Assembly: GCA_963925495.1 (NCBI GenBank)
Contig: CAWUST010000059.1
Coordinates: 1 to 19,765 of the forward strand
Direction: 5' to 3'
Length of the DNA stretch: 19,765 nucleotides
Origin: UBA2108 sp963925495
GTDB lineage: Bacteria > Bacteroidota > Bacteroidia > Flavobacteriales_G > Salibacteraceae
Shown here: positions 7,532-13,744 of the stretch, in pieces
How the letters are laid out: the number at the start of each line of letters is the position of its first letter
Position numbering within the stretch: the first letter of the stretch is position 1
The notes under the pieces: generated by a model
The model's database searches: none
The model's input: only the letters and a program-made list of their open reading frames with translations
What the model was told of the DNA's origin: nothing
Translations under genes and position numbers: made by a program

Positions 7532-7847
7532 GGGACAAATACCGTTTTAATCATTAACCAATTCGGACATTAGGCGCAACTATTCCAAAAATATTTTAGT
7601 GTTTTTTTGAAATCCCCTAGCAGTGAAAAGAGTTTTACTTCTTAGGGTGAGTGCAAATGCCAGTTGTAATATTCCAGAAAATTTAGCACCAAAAAAACAC
7701 ATTTGCCTCTAATATGACTTACAACGTCCACGACATAAGAGCCTCTAGAACAATACTTCGGATTTAGCCAACTTATTAGAGTTGCTGATAATATTTGTTT
7801 AGTATATTTACATTAATGATAATACCCACTCACTTTAACAATTTACT
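7532..7847. other. Non-coding region between gap and the split membrane-protein gene
   Basis: No coding frame stands out in these 316 bases. Visible structure: an inverted repeat GTGTTTTTTT (7599-7608) with AAAAAAACAC (7691-7700), about 82 bases apart, and a nested pair GCAAATG (7653-7659) with CATTTGC (7700-7706). The repeats are low in complexity and may be chance. The right end holds the promoter at 7782-7810. Confidence 0.5.
7782..7810 (+). promoter_or_regulatory. Bacteroidota-type promoter for the split membrane-protein gene
   Basis: TTG at 7782-7784 and TATATTTA at 7803-7810 are separated by 18 bases. The -7 element differs from TAnnTTTG at the last base only. The start codon is 37 bases downstream. 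Confidence 0.5.
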
Positions 7848-8519
7848 ATGAAATTTATTTTAAGTTTACTACTAATTTTTATGTCTTTTGTTTCGCTGTC
7901 TCAAGCGGAAAAAGCGGAAACAGACTCTACTGTTGTTGTTACAATGAATGATGGTGTAGTTCGAATAGGTGCTGTTGTTAGTGACGATGGTCGAGAAATG
8001 CTTTTTATGGATAAAAGCATTGGTAAAATATATATTACTAAGCAAGATATTAAGTCAATCATTCCTTTTACTCAATCTAGTGAAAGTCTCGCGCAAACAC
8101 CAGAAGGCTATTTTTCTGGACCAGAAGGCATATTTACGACGCGTTATTACTTTACCACGAATTCACTTCCAATTAAAAAAGGTGAAAGTTATGCCATGAT
8201 TCATCTCTATGGACCCGAAGTGCACTTTTCAGTATCGAATCGTTTATCTATAGGTATAATGACTACGTGGATTGCGAGTCCATTTGTGGTGGTAGGAAAA
8301 TACTCAATTCCCACTAAGAACGAGAAGCTTAACTTTGGAATCGGAACAATGATGGGAACATCTGGCTATTTGAATGGCTTTCAGAGTTGGGGTGGCATGC
8401 ATTGGGGTATGGTTACATTCGGTGATCGACTAAGAAATTTAACTTTTTCAGCAGGGTATGCTTATGTTAACACAGGATTTGATAATTCTTATGCAACGCC
8501 TGGGGAGTATGTGCTGTAA
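7848..8519 (+). CDS. Predicted outer-membrane protein, N-terminal part (frameshifted gene)
   Basis: This 223-residue frame has a signal peptide (MKFILSLLLIFMSFVSLSQA). A small beta domain follows (about 28-70: VVVTMNDGVVRIGAVV, MLFMDKSIGKIYITKQDIKSI), resembling an SH3/LSm-like fold. The alternating hydrophobic/aromatic strands after it, such as RYYFTTNSLPI, FSVSNRLSIGIMTTWI and LTFSAGYAYVNTGF, look like an outer-membrane barrel. The frame stops at 8517-8519 after PGEYVL, in the middle of what should be a barrel. The same protein character resumes in the -1 frame (DPYSGRMRHADLP). One extra G in the GGGG run at 8502-8505 would join the two into a protein of about 353 residues. It is thus probably a broken gene or a sequencing error. 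The family is unknown to me; similar uncharacterised barrels occur in Flavobacteriales. Confidence 0.75.
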   Translation: MKFILSLLLIFMSFVSLSQAEKAETDSTVVVTMNDGVVRIGAVVSDDGREMLFMDKSIGKIYITKQDIKSIIPFTQSSESLAQTPEGYFSGPEGIFTTRYYFTTNSLPIKKGESYAMIHLYGPEVHFSVSNRLSIGIMTTWIASPFVVVGKYSIPTKNEKLNFGIGTMMGTSGYLNGFQSWGGMHWGMVTFGDRLRNLTFSAGYAYVNTGFDNSYATPGEYVL

Positions 8520-8539
8520 CGGATCCATACAGTGGCCGT

Positions 8540-8908
8540 ATGCGTCATGCTGATCTGCCTACTACTAGAAATAAAATGTTAACTGCGCCTGTGATAGGGT
8601 TAGCAGGAGTTGCAAGAATTGGTAAAAGAGCAAGTTTTATTTTTGATTCAATGATCTTTTTTCCAACGACAAAAAAAGGAAGTAGCGTGCAAGAGGTTTA
8701 TGATGTTAAGAGGGATCCTTCAAAAACTATAGTAACTGAAACCGAAGGTGGCAGAAAAGTTTTCGCCTTCTTTATGCCTGGTATGAGATTTCAAAGTAAT
8801 ACAAAAGCAGCATTTCAGATAGCGCTTGCTGGTGTTTTGTATGAAGATCCATTTGGGGGTTTAAGTTCATTTCCAATTCCTATGATTTCTTGGTTTCGTA
8901 AATTTTAA
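8540..8908 (+). CDS. Predicted outer-membrane protein, C-terminal part (frameshifted gene)
   Basis: This is the continuation of the gene at 7848 in the -1 frame. The first ATG of the frame is at 8540, but the frame is readable from about 8504, giving VTDPYSGRMRHADLP before and across the ATG, so the 122-residue piece is most likely not independently initiated. It contains alternating barrel-like strands: APVIGLAGVARIG, ASFIFDSMIFF, VFAFFMPGMRF, AAFQIALAGVLYE. It ends in MISWFRKF; a terminal aromatic residue is the usual signature of an outer-membrane barrel. It has no signal peptide and no ribosome site of its own. No good terminator follows. Confidence 0.65.
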   Translation: MRHADLPTTRNKMLTAPVIGLAGVARIGKRASFIFDSMIFFPTTKKGSSVQEVYDVKRDPSKTIVTETEGGRKVFAFFMPGMRFQSNTKAAFQIALAGVLYEDPFGGLSSFPIPMISWFRKF

Positions 8909-9176
8909 AGAACACCAAGTATAGCCAAATTACACTTTTTAATATTCCAATTAAAATAATTCACCCTTCTCGTTCAGTATTAAAGTCAATATTTTCGGGT
9001 TTTTAAAGAGTGGAGTGGTTTCAATTACTTAGGTATACCTGCTCATTATCTAATCTAAAATAGCCGATCCATATTGTTTTTTGAAATAACAATAATCATG
9101 ATGGTTCTGTTAATTTAATTAGTAATCTAAACTAGTCAATTGTATCCGTTTAATGTTTTATTTCGTAAAAGGGGAG

Positions 9177-11765
9177 CTATTTGCTTTCCAAAATATCTAT
9201 CAAAATAGAATCCGTTTCAGTTGCTTTTATTTGTGAAAACAACTCACTTAAATACTCCAGTTGAAACCCCAACTTTTCATCTACAACACCAGTTTCTCCT
9301 TCTTCAGGTTTCGTTTGTGATTTTTTCTTAAGCTGGTCTTCAATTTCCTTTAATGCATAGACACATTCCTTTTTTACTCGGCCATAGCTGCTGGTAAAGT
9401 AAATGCCTTTTAAATGAGTAATCCCTTGGCCAGTAACATCTGAATCACCCAACCTAAGTACGTATTTTTTAAATTGCCATACATAATCCGCTTTTGAGTA
9501 GCCGCTTGTATTTTCACTCCTTGTTTTCATCCAATCCATAGCTTCGGCACCGCCAAATTGCGAATAAATGGATAATACTTCATACTGAAGTTTTTGGTTT
9601 TCTGAATTGCGGTATTCGAAAGCCGTGCTTAAAGCCAAGACGGAATCGGTTTGTGCTAAAATAGAAAAACCATTTGCCATTACCGCGTAACTGCTGTCGT
9701 TTAAGGCTTCTAATGCAGCTGTTTTAGCTTCGTCTTTACTTCCAAATGCAAAAAGAACCTCCAACGCCTTCTTTCTTACCCTTGGGTTTGGGTCGCTTTT
9801 GACCAATCCCATGAGCTCGCTGCGCAAACGAAAAGAATCAATTGTATTCATTTTGTACGAAAGGTCAAGCGCTTTTAATTGCAGTCCAAAAAAAGAATTA
9901 TGAAGCGCCGAAAACAAAAGTTCGCCAGATTCTGTATTTAATTCCGCATAATTATTAAGCCCTTCCAATGCTTCGAATCGATCTAAAAATAAAGGAGCGT
10001 TTCCGTATTTATAGACTAATTCTTTTTCGCTAAAAGTTTCCTTTTTTTCGCAAAGCAAATATTTTTGGGCATCAACATTTACAAATAAAGGGCGTTCTCC
10101 ATCGTAGAAAAAAGTCTGTGTTTTTTCTTCAATTACAAAATCAAATTGCTCTACTCCACTATTAGTATAAACATCGATTTTTATGGGTAATTTGTATATA
10201 ATCAAATTTTTATCGTTTCTAATTTGGTTTATTTCTACCGTATAGGTTTGTTTGACACTGTCGTAATCATGTGTAAAAACCAAATTGGGATGACCACTTT
10301 CATAAGCCCATTGATTAAAAAACCAGTTCCAGTCTTCGCCGGTAGTTTCTTCAAAACACAAACGCAATTGATGCATTTCCGCACTTTGATGTGCATAACG
10401 AGTGAGGTATAATTTTAGGCTTGTAAAAAACGCTTCATCGCCCATTAATGCTCTTAGCATGTGCAAAATCCTCGAGCCCTTGGCGTAACTATGCCCATCA
10501 AACACTTCATCCATTTCATTGTATCTAAATCGCACCCAATCCACTTGTTTGTAATTGCTTTCTCTGAGGTAAGAGTTCAGTTTTTCTTGCAATAAATAAG
10601 AAGATTCGTCAACTCCATTTTTGTGTTCGCTCCATAAAAACTCACCGTAGGTAGCAAAGCTTTCGTTTAAAGGTAAATTGGACCAACTTTCACAGCTCAC
10701 CAAATCGCCAAACCATTGGTGAAAAAGCTCATGGGCAATAATTCCATCCGGGTTATAATCCAATAATTCGCGTTTATGGTTTTGCACAAAAGATCCGTGT
10801 AAAGTAGCCGAAGTGTTTTCCATCGCTCCTGAAACAAAATCGCGCACAACTACCTGACTGTATTTGTCCCATGGAAACTCTACTCCAAGTATATTCGAAT
10901 AAAACTCCAACATTTCAGGAGTATTTCCAAATATGAGTTTGGCATCATTGGCATACTCTTCTTCCAAATAATAACTAACTTCTTTGCCGCGCCACTCTTC
11001 TTTGGTAATGGTAAATTCACCAATAGCGATCATAAACAAATAGGGGCTATGTGCTTTGTTTTGGCTCCAATAATCGGTTCTAGTGCCATCTCCATTAATT
11101 GTAGAAAAATCAAGAATGCCGTTGCTTAAGGTTTTATATTTTTTATCTACAGTTAGCATTATTTCTTGTGTGGTTTTTTGATTTGGGTGATCTAAAGTAG
11201 GAAACCAACAGGATGAAAAATCGGTTTCGCCTTGCGTCCATATTTGTGTTGGTTTATTTGCTTCAAGTTGTTGAGGATTAATAAAATAAACTCCTTTTGA
11301 AGCAGTAATTGCATTTCCGCCTTTGTCGGTGTTTGTATTGGGCTGGGCAATGTAATTAATTGTGATTTTTAAAGTATCTGTTTTTGTATAATTAGAATCT
11401 AAAATGAGATTAAGCCGGTTTTTTTTGTAAGTAAATCCAATGGGGTTTCCTTGCCAGTTTTTCACTTCCTGTATCTGCATCCATTTGGCATTTAAAGTCA
11501 GTTTGTTTTGGGTATAGAAATAGGGGCGGAGTGTTATTGTAGCATTTCCAATGACTTCCTGGTTTTCGAAATCAAATTTTAAATCTAAAGCCGTGTGGAT
11601 AAGTTTCCATTTTTGCGTTGCGGTTGGCTGAACTGGTGGTTCAGAATCTACCATTATGGTATCTAAGAATCTGTTTTCCGTTGTTTCAGTAGTTGGTAGC
11701 TTTTCAGTGGATTGACACGAGTAAAAGGTAATTCCAATAAGGATTAAAAACAAGATCCGTTTCAT
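9177..11765 (-). CDS. M1-family metallo-aminopeptidase, lipoprotein
   Basis: This 862-residue zinc aminopeptidase removes N-terminal residues from peptides. The lipoprotein signal peptide ends in the lipobox TFYSC with Cys17, so the enzyme is membrane-anchored in the envelope. The N-terminal beta domain (about 50-250) is followed by the thermolysin-like catalytic domain. That domain has the exopeptidase motif GAMEN (313-317) and zinc site HELFH (His345, Glu346, His349) with third ligand Glu368 in LNESFATYGEF. SYAKGSRILHML carries the probable transition-state tyrosine. The C-terminal third has HEAT-like helical repeats, for example DPNPRVRKKALEVLFAFGS. All catalytic residues are present. It is a lone gene: a TACATTTG element abuts the start, no terminator is obvious at its 3' end, and the neighbour on the right is a gene fragment on the other strand. 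Peptide scavenging in the periplasm or at the surface is the likely role. Confidence 0.93.
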   Translation of the reverse strand: MKRILFLILIGITFYSCQSTEKLPTTETTENRFLDTIMVDSEPPVQPTATQKWKLIHTALDLKFDFENQEVIGNATITLRPYFYTQNKLTLNAKWMQIQEVKNWQGNPIGFTYKKNRLNLILDSNYTKTDTLKITINYIAQPNTNTDKGGNAITASKGVYFINPQQLEANKPTQIWTQGETDFSSCWFPTLDHPNQKTTQEIMLTVDKKYKTLSNGILDFSTINGDGTRTDYWSQNKAHSPYLFMIAIGEFTITKEEWRGKEVSYYLEEEYANDAKLIFGNTPEMLEFYSNILGVEFPWDKYSQVVVRDFVSGAMENTSATLHGSFVQNHKRELLDYNPDGIIAHELFHQWFGDLVSCESWSNLPLNESFATYGEFLWSEHKNGVDESSYLLQEKLNSYLRESNYKQVDWVRFRYNEMDEVFDGHSYAKGSRILHMLRALMGDEAFFTSLKLYLTRYAHQSAEMHQLRLCFEETTGEDWNWFFNQWAYESGHPNLVFTHDYDSVKQTYTVEINQIRNDKNLIIYKLPIKIDVYTNSGVEQFDFVIEEKTQTFFYDGERPLFVNVDAQKYLLCEKKETFSEKELVYKYGNAPLFLDRFEALEGLNNYAELNTESGELLFSALHNSFFGLQLKALDLSYKMNTIDSFRLRSELMGLVKSDPNPRVRKKALEVLFAFGSKDEAKTAALEALNDSSYAVMANGFSILAQTDSVLALSTAFEYRNSENQKLQYEVLSIYSQFGGAEAMDWMKTRSENTSGYSKADYVWQFKKYVLRLGDSDVTGQGITHLKGIYFTSSYGRVKKECVYALKEIEDQLKKKSQTKPEEGETGVVDEKLGFQLEYLSELFSQIKATETDSILIDILESK

Positions 11766-11769
11766 ACAA

Positions 11770-11777
11770 CAAATGTA
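11770..11777 (-). promoter_or_regulatory. -7 promoter element abutting the aminopeptidase start
   Basis: Read on the minus strand, TACATTTG is a perfect TAnnTTTG and lies only four bases before the ATG at 11765. Transcription would begin at or next to the start codon, giving a leaderless or nearly leaderless mRNA. No TTG is found at -33. Confidence 0.4.
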
Positions 11778-11796
11778 TAGGGATGATTTGAAAAAG

Positions 11797-11844
11797 AAAG
11801 GATAATGAGTACTATTTAATACCTAATTGTGTCCATTATCCTTT
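11797..11844. repeat. 11-bp inverted repeat
   Basis: AAAGGATAATG (11797-11807) and CATTATCCTTT (11834-11844) are perfect inverted copies with a 26-base interval. They lie between the aminopeptidase start and the truncated methyltransferase fragment. No T tract follows on either strand, so it is not a standard terminator. It may be a regulatory site or a scar of the event that truncated the neighbouring gene. Confidence 0.6.
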
Positions 11845-11875
11845 ACTTTAAATTGATTTTTTAAATTGATAATTC

Positions 11876-12058
11876 ATGAAAAACACAAAATATAATTTTC
11901 CGGCTGCGCTAATAATTGGCAATGAAGTTAACGGTTTTAGTCAGATCGTTGTTAATCTACCAAATAGTGTAATAGAAGTTCCTCAATTTGGAACAAAGCA
12001 CTCACTGAATATTTCAGTAAGTGTTGATCTTGTACTTTGGGAAATGGTGAAAAGTTAA
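11876..12058 (+). pseudogene. SpoU/TrmH-family RNA 2'-O-methyltransferase, C-terminal remnant
   Basis: These 60 codons match the C-terminal third of a Bacteroidota SpoU-type methyltransferase, which methylates ribose 2'-OH in tRNA or rRNA using S-adenosylmethionine. GNEVNGF is motif 2 and PQFGTKHSLNISVSV is motif 3 of the knotted SAM-binding site, and VLWEMVKS is the usual end. The N-terminal 100-plus residues with motif 1 are missing. An in-frame TAA lies two codons before the ATG, so the piece cannot be extended. The fragment itself is free of stops. Compared with the family, SVDLVLW replaces the usual SAG(V/I)xLW, a sign of drift. Without motif 1 it should not be an active enzyme. Its stop overlaps, tail to tail, the stop of the small lipoprotein gene at 12055-12210 on the other strand. 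Confidence 0.75.
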
Positions 12059-12210
12059 TCGCAACTCCACCCGCTCTTTGTGTGCTGATTAATAGCATTA
12101 ACTGTATCTGTTGTAACAATAACAGTTTCGGAATCTGTATGTGTGCATATTGTGGTTTTCTTGCAGCTTATGAAAGTTAGAACTAAACCAAATACAACAA
12201 CTCTTTTCAT
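12055..12210 (-). CDS. Small cysteine-containing lipoprotein (51 residues)
   Basis: This short minus-strand frame has an ATG at 12210, a hydrophobic signal segment and the lipobox TFISC with Cys16, then KKTTICTHTDSETVIVTT and the end KSGWSCD. After the lipidated cysteine it has two more cysteines, Cys22 and Cys50, able to form one disulfide. It shares the motif S-C-K-K-T-x-x-C with the small lipoprotein at 13290-13493 (67 residues). It starts 45 bases after the end of the MauE/thioredoxin gene on the same strand, so the two are probably co-transcribed. The function is unknown. It is supported by a convincing lipoprotein signal despite its length; its stop overlaps that of the methyltransferase remnant on the opposite strand. 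Confidence 0.65.
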   Translation of the reverse strand: MKRVVVFGLVLTFISCKKTTICTHTDSETVIVTTDTVNAINQHTKSGWSCD

Positions 12211-12255
12211 AACATCACTTTTAGAGAAGCATATGCGTGCTTTTTCCGTGAACTT

Positions 12256-13161
12256 CTATTGACGAGAAAGTTTTTCTACCTCCTTATATGTAAAAGTACT
12301 GCCAGTCCAATGATCCATTACTAAACCATCTTTCATGTACATAATCGTAGGGAATATTCCTCTCGTAATCTTATAAATTCTTTTGTTGGGAAAAAAAACA
12401 TTAGGGAAATCACTATTTGATTCCGCCCAAAATTTAGGTAACTTTTCTTCGTTTCCATAAAAGACAGCCACTACCCTTGGTAAATCATATTTCCTTTGTG
12501 CTATTGTAAGCTTGTATGCAGCTGTTTTGCAATGTTTACAAGAAGCTCTTAAAAAAGCAACAATAACTTCTCCATCATTTAATGCCATAGAATCACTACC
12601 AATAAAATGTTTAGGTATACCTGTAATGTCTAATTCAAAGGGTTCTACCAAAGCATGCACATTGTTAGACAACTGTACTGGGTTTAATATAAAGGGAGTT
12701 GCTATTGAAAGCAGTATAAGCACTACGCCAAGTGCTTTTTTCCATTTTTCAGTTTCAACTACTTTATCAAATAGAATAAGTGCTATGCAGATTGCACCAA
12801 ATAGACCGTTCTTAAAAAGAGCCTCGATAGGCGTCATGGGTATTCCTTGACCAAAACAGCCACAGTTGACATCATTGCCTTTATCAACTAAAAGATAGAT
12901 AAGATAAACTGAAAATAATACCATCAGTACTAAAGATGCCCTGATTGTTTTCTGTTGCCATACACCAAAAAGCAACAAGGCGCCTAACAAGAATTCAACG
13001 CTGATTAAAAACCTAGCGACAAATGGTGCTCCCGACCATGAAACAAAACCTAAATCTACAAATGTTAGTTCAAATATTTCAATGGGGTCAAGCTTAATTA
13101 AGCCCGAAAAAACAAACATCAGACCAACTGATATTCGCATAATAATAACAGCAATTTTCAT
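12256..13161 (-). CDS. MauE/DoxX-like membrane protein fused to a thioredoxin-like domain
   Basis: This 301-residue protein has about five membrane segments (near residues 3-22, 46-67, 73-93, 116-133, 143-161) and a C-terminal thioredoxin-like domain (about 180-300). Between segments 3 and 4 lies NCGCFGQG with Cys100 and Cys102, the cysteine pair typical of MauE-type DoxX proteins. The C-terminal domain has ASCKHC, a redox CxxC (Cys208, Cys211), and a GIFPTIM stretch whose Pro271 is the expected cis-proline. Known MauE-family members assist disulfide formation or reduction outside the cytoplasm, so the inferred role is thiol-disulfide exchange in the periplasm, with the membrane cysteine pair passing electrons to or from the thioredoxin-like domain. 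ATG 13161 was chosen over an in-frame GTG at 13176 (five extra residues). Cysteine-containing small lipoproteins lie on both sides. A terminator-like hairpin ends 24 bases before the start. Confidence 0.85.
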   Translation of the reverse strand: MKIAVIIMRISVGLMFVFSGLIKLDPIEIFELTFVDLGFVSWSGAPFVARFLISVEFLLGALLLFGVWQQKTIRASLVLMVLFSVYLIYLLVDKGNDVNCGCFGQGIPMTPIEALFKNGLFGAICIALILFDKVVETEKWKKALGVVLILLSIATPFILNPVQLSNNVHALVEPFELDITGIPKHFIGSDSMALNDGEVIVAFLRASCKHCKTAAYKLTIAQRKYDLPRVVAVFYGNEEKLPKFWAESNSDFPNVFFPNKRIYKITRGIFPTIMYMKDGLVMDHWTGSTFTYKEVEKLSRQ

Positions 13162-13184
13162 AAAATAATTGTTCACAACAACAC

Positions 13185-13220
13185 AAAAAAAAGCCGCATA
13201 ACATAGGTACGCAGCTTTTT
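13185..13220 (-). terminator. Terminator or attenuator between the small lipoprotein and the MauE/thioredoxin gene
   Basis: On the minus strand AAAAAGCTGCGTA (13220-13208) pairs with TATGCGGCTTTTT (13200-13188), 13 pairs with two G-U wobbles and a 7-base loop, followed by further T residues to 13185. It ends the 67-residue lipoprotein transcript, 24 bases before the ATG at 13161. Confidence 0.8.
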
Positions 13221-13289
13221 AAGTTTAACGTCTTTAGAATAGTAAAATTATACTATAACTATTAAAGACTGAAAATTAGTGTTTGATCC

Positions 13290-13493
13290 CTATTCTGGAA
13301 CACACTCCTCTGTTGAAATCCCTAATATTTTGGTTTCTGCATCATCACAAGCTTCTGCAGCTGTTTTACCTTTACCTTCTTTAGTACCGGTTGAAATTCC
13401 TGATGTAGAACAATTACATTGGAAAGTTTTTTTACAAGAAGCCATTGACCCGATCATAGCAACAACAGCTATTGAAATTAGAACTTTTTTCAT
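13290..13493 (-). CDS. Small cysteine-rich lipoprotein (67 residues)
   Basis: A signal peptide (MKKVLISIAVVAMIGSMA) ends in the lipobox MASC with Cys20. The mature 48 residues read KKTFQCNCSTSG, a Gly/Lys/Thr-rich turn, TAAEACDDAETK and STEECVPE. The non-lipid cysteines are Cys26, Cys28, Cys49 and Cys64, enough for two disulfides. Similar small Cys-containing lipoproteins of unknown function are common in Flavobacteriales (from memory, not searched). It shares S-C-K-K-T-x-x-C with the 51-residue lipoprotein at 12055-12210. The gene has its own promoter-like element overlapping a 49-bp palindrome and is followed by a hairpin terminator. It sits directly upstream of the MauE/thioredoxin gene, so an oxidation-substrate or redox-partner role can be proposed. 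A sensor or inhibitor role cannot be excluded. Confidence 0.8.
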   Translation of the reverse strand: MKKVLISIAVVAMIGSMASCKKTFQCNCSTSGISTGTKEGKGKTAAEACDDAETKILGISTEECVPE

Positions 13494-13510
13494 ATTACTT
13501 TAATTTAATT

Positions 13511-13559
13511 AATGTAGAAATAACTTTATATTAGGCGAATATATAAGTATTTCTACATT
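13511..13559. repeat. 49-bp imperfect palindrome over the small-lipoprotein promoter
   Basis: Two 22-base arms flank a 5-base centre (AGGCG, 13533-13537): AATGTAGAAATA starts the left arm (13511-13522) and its exact inverse TATTTCTACATT ends the right arm (13548-13559). Inside these 12 perfect pairs are seven more, giving 19 of 22. The right arm fills the -33/-7 spacer and the -7 element of the minus-strand promoter; the left arm covers the expected transcript start. No T tract follows, so an operator is more likely than a terminator. Confidence 0.75.
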
Positions 13560-13564
13560 ACCAA
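13536..13564 (-). promoter_or_regulatory. Promoter of the 67-residue lipoprotein gene
   Basis: On the minus strand, TTG (13564-13562) and TATATTCG (13543-13536) lie 18 bases apart, matching the Bacteroidota TTG/TAnnTTTG form with one -7 mismatch. The start codon is 43 bases downstream of the -7 element. The palindrome at 13511-13559 overlaps it. Confidence 0.5.
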
Positions 13565-13744
13565 GCCGTTTTTTTGTTTAATTTTAAATTAAATAGGCAA
13601 TAATGCAACCTGACATTAATGTGACATATTGAACTAATTCGCCTTTTCCAAGCCTAACTTATGTAGCCTTTAAACCCTTTAACAATTCCTGTTATACTTA
13701 AAGAAACCGCTAAAAAGTTAAAACGTATTGGATTCAGTTTCCCC

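Noticed and set aside
7599..7700. GTGTTTTTTT/AAAAAAACAC inverted repeat as a possible insertion-sequence end
   Set aside because: Low complexity, no transposase between the arms and no flanking target duplication.
12512..12850. Plus-strand open frame of 112 codons opposite the MauE-thioredoxin gene
   Set aside because: Antisense to a clear membrane/thioredoxin gene, no ribosome site, and no recognisable domain.
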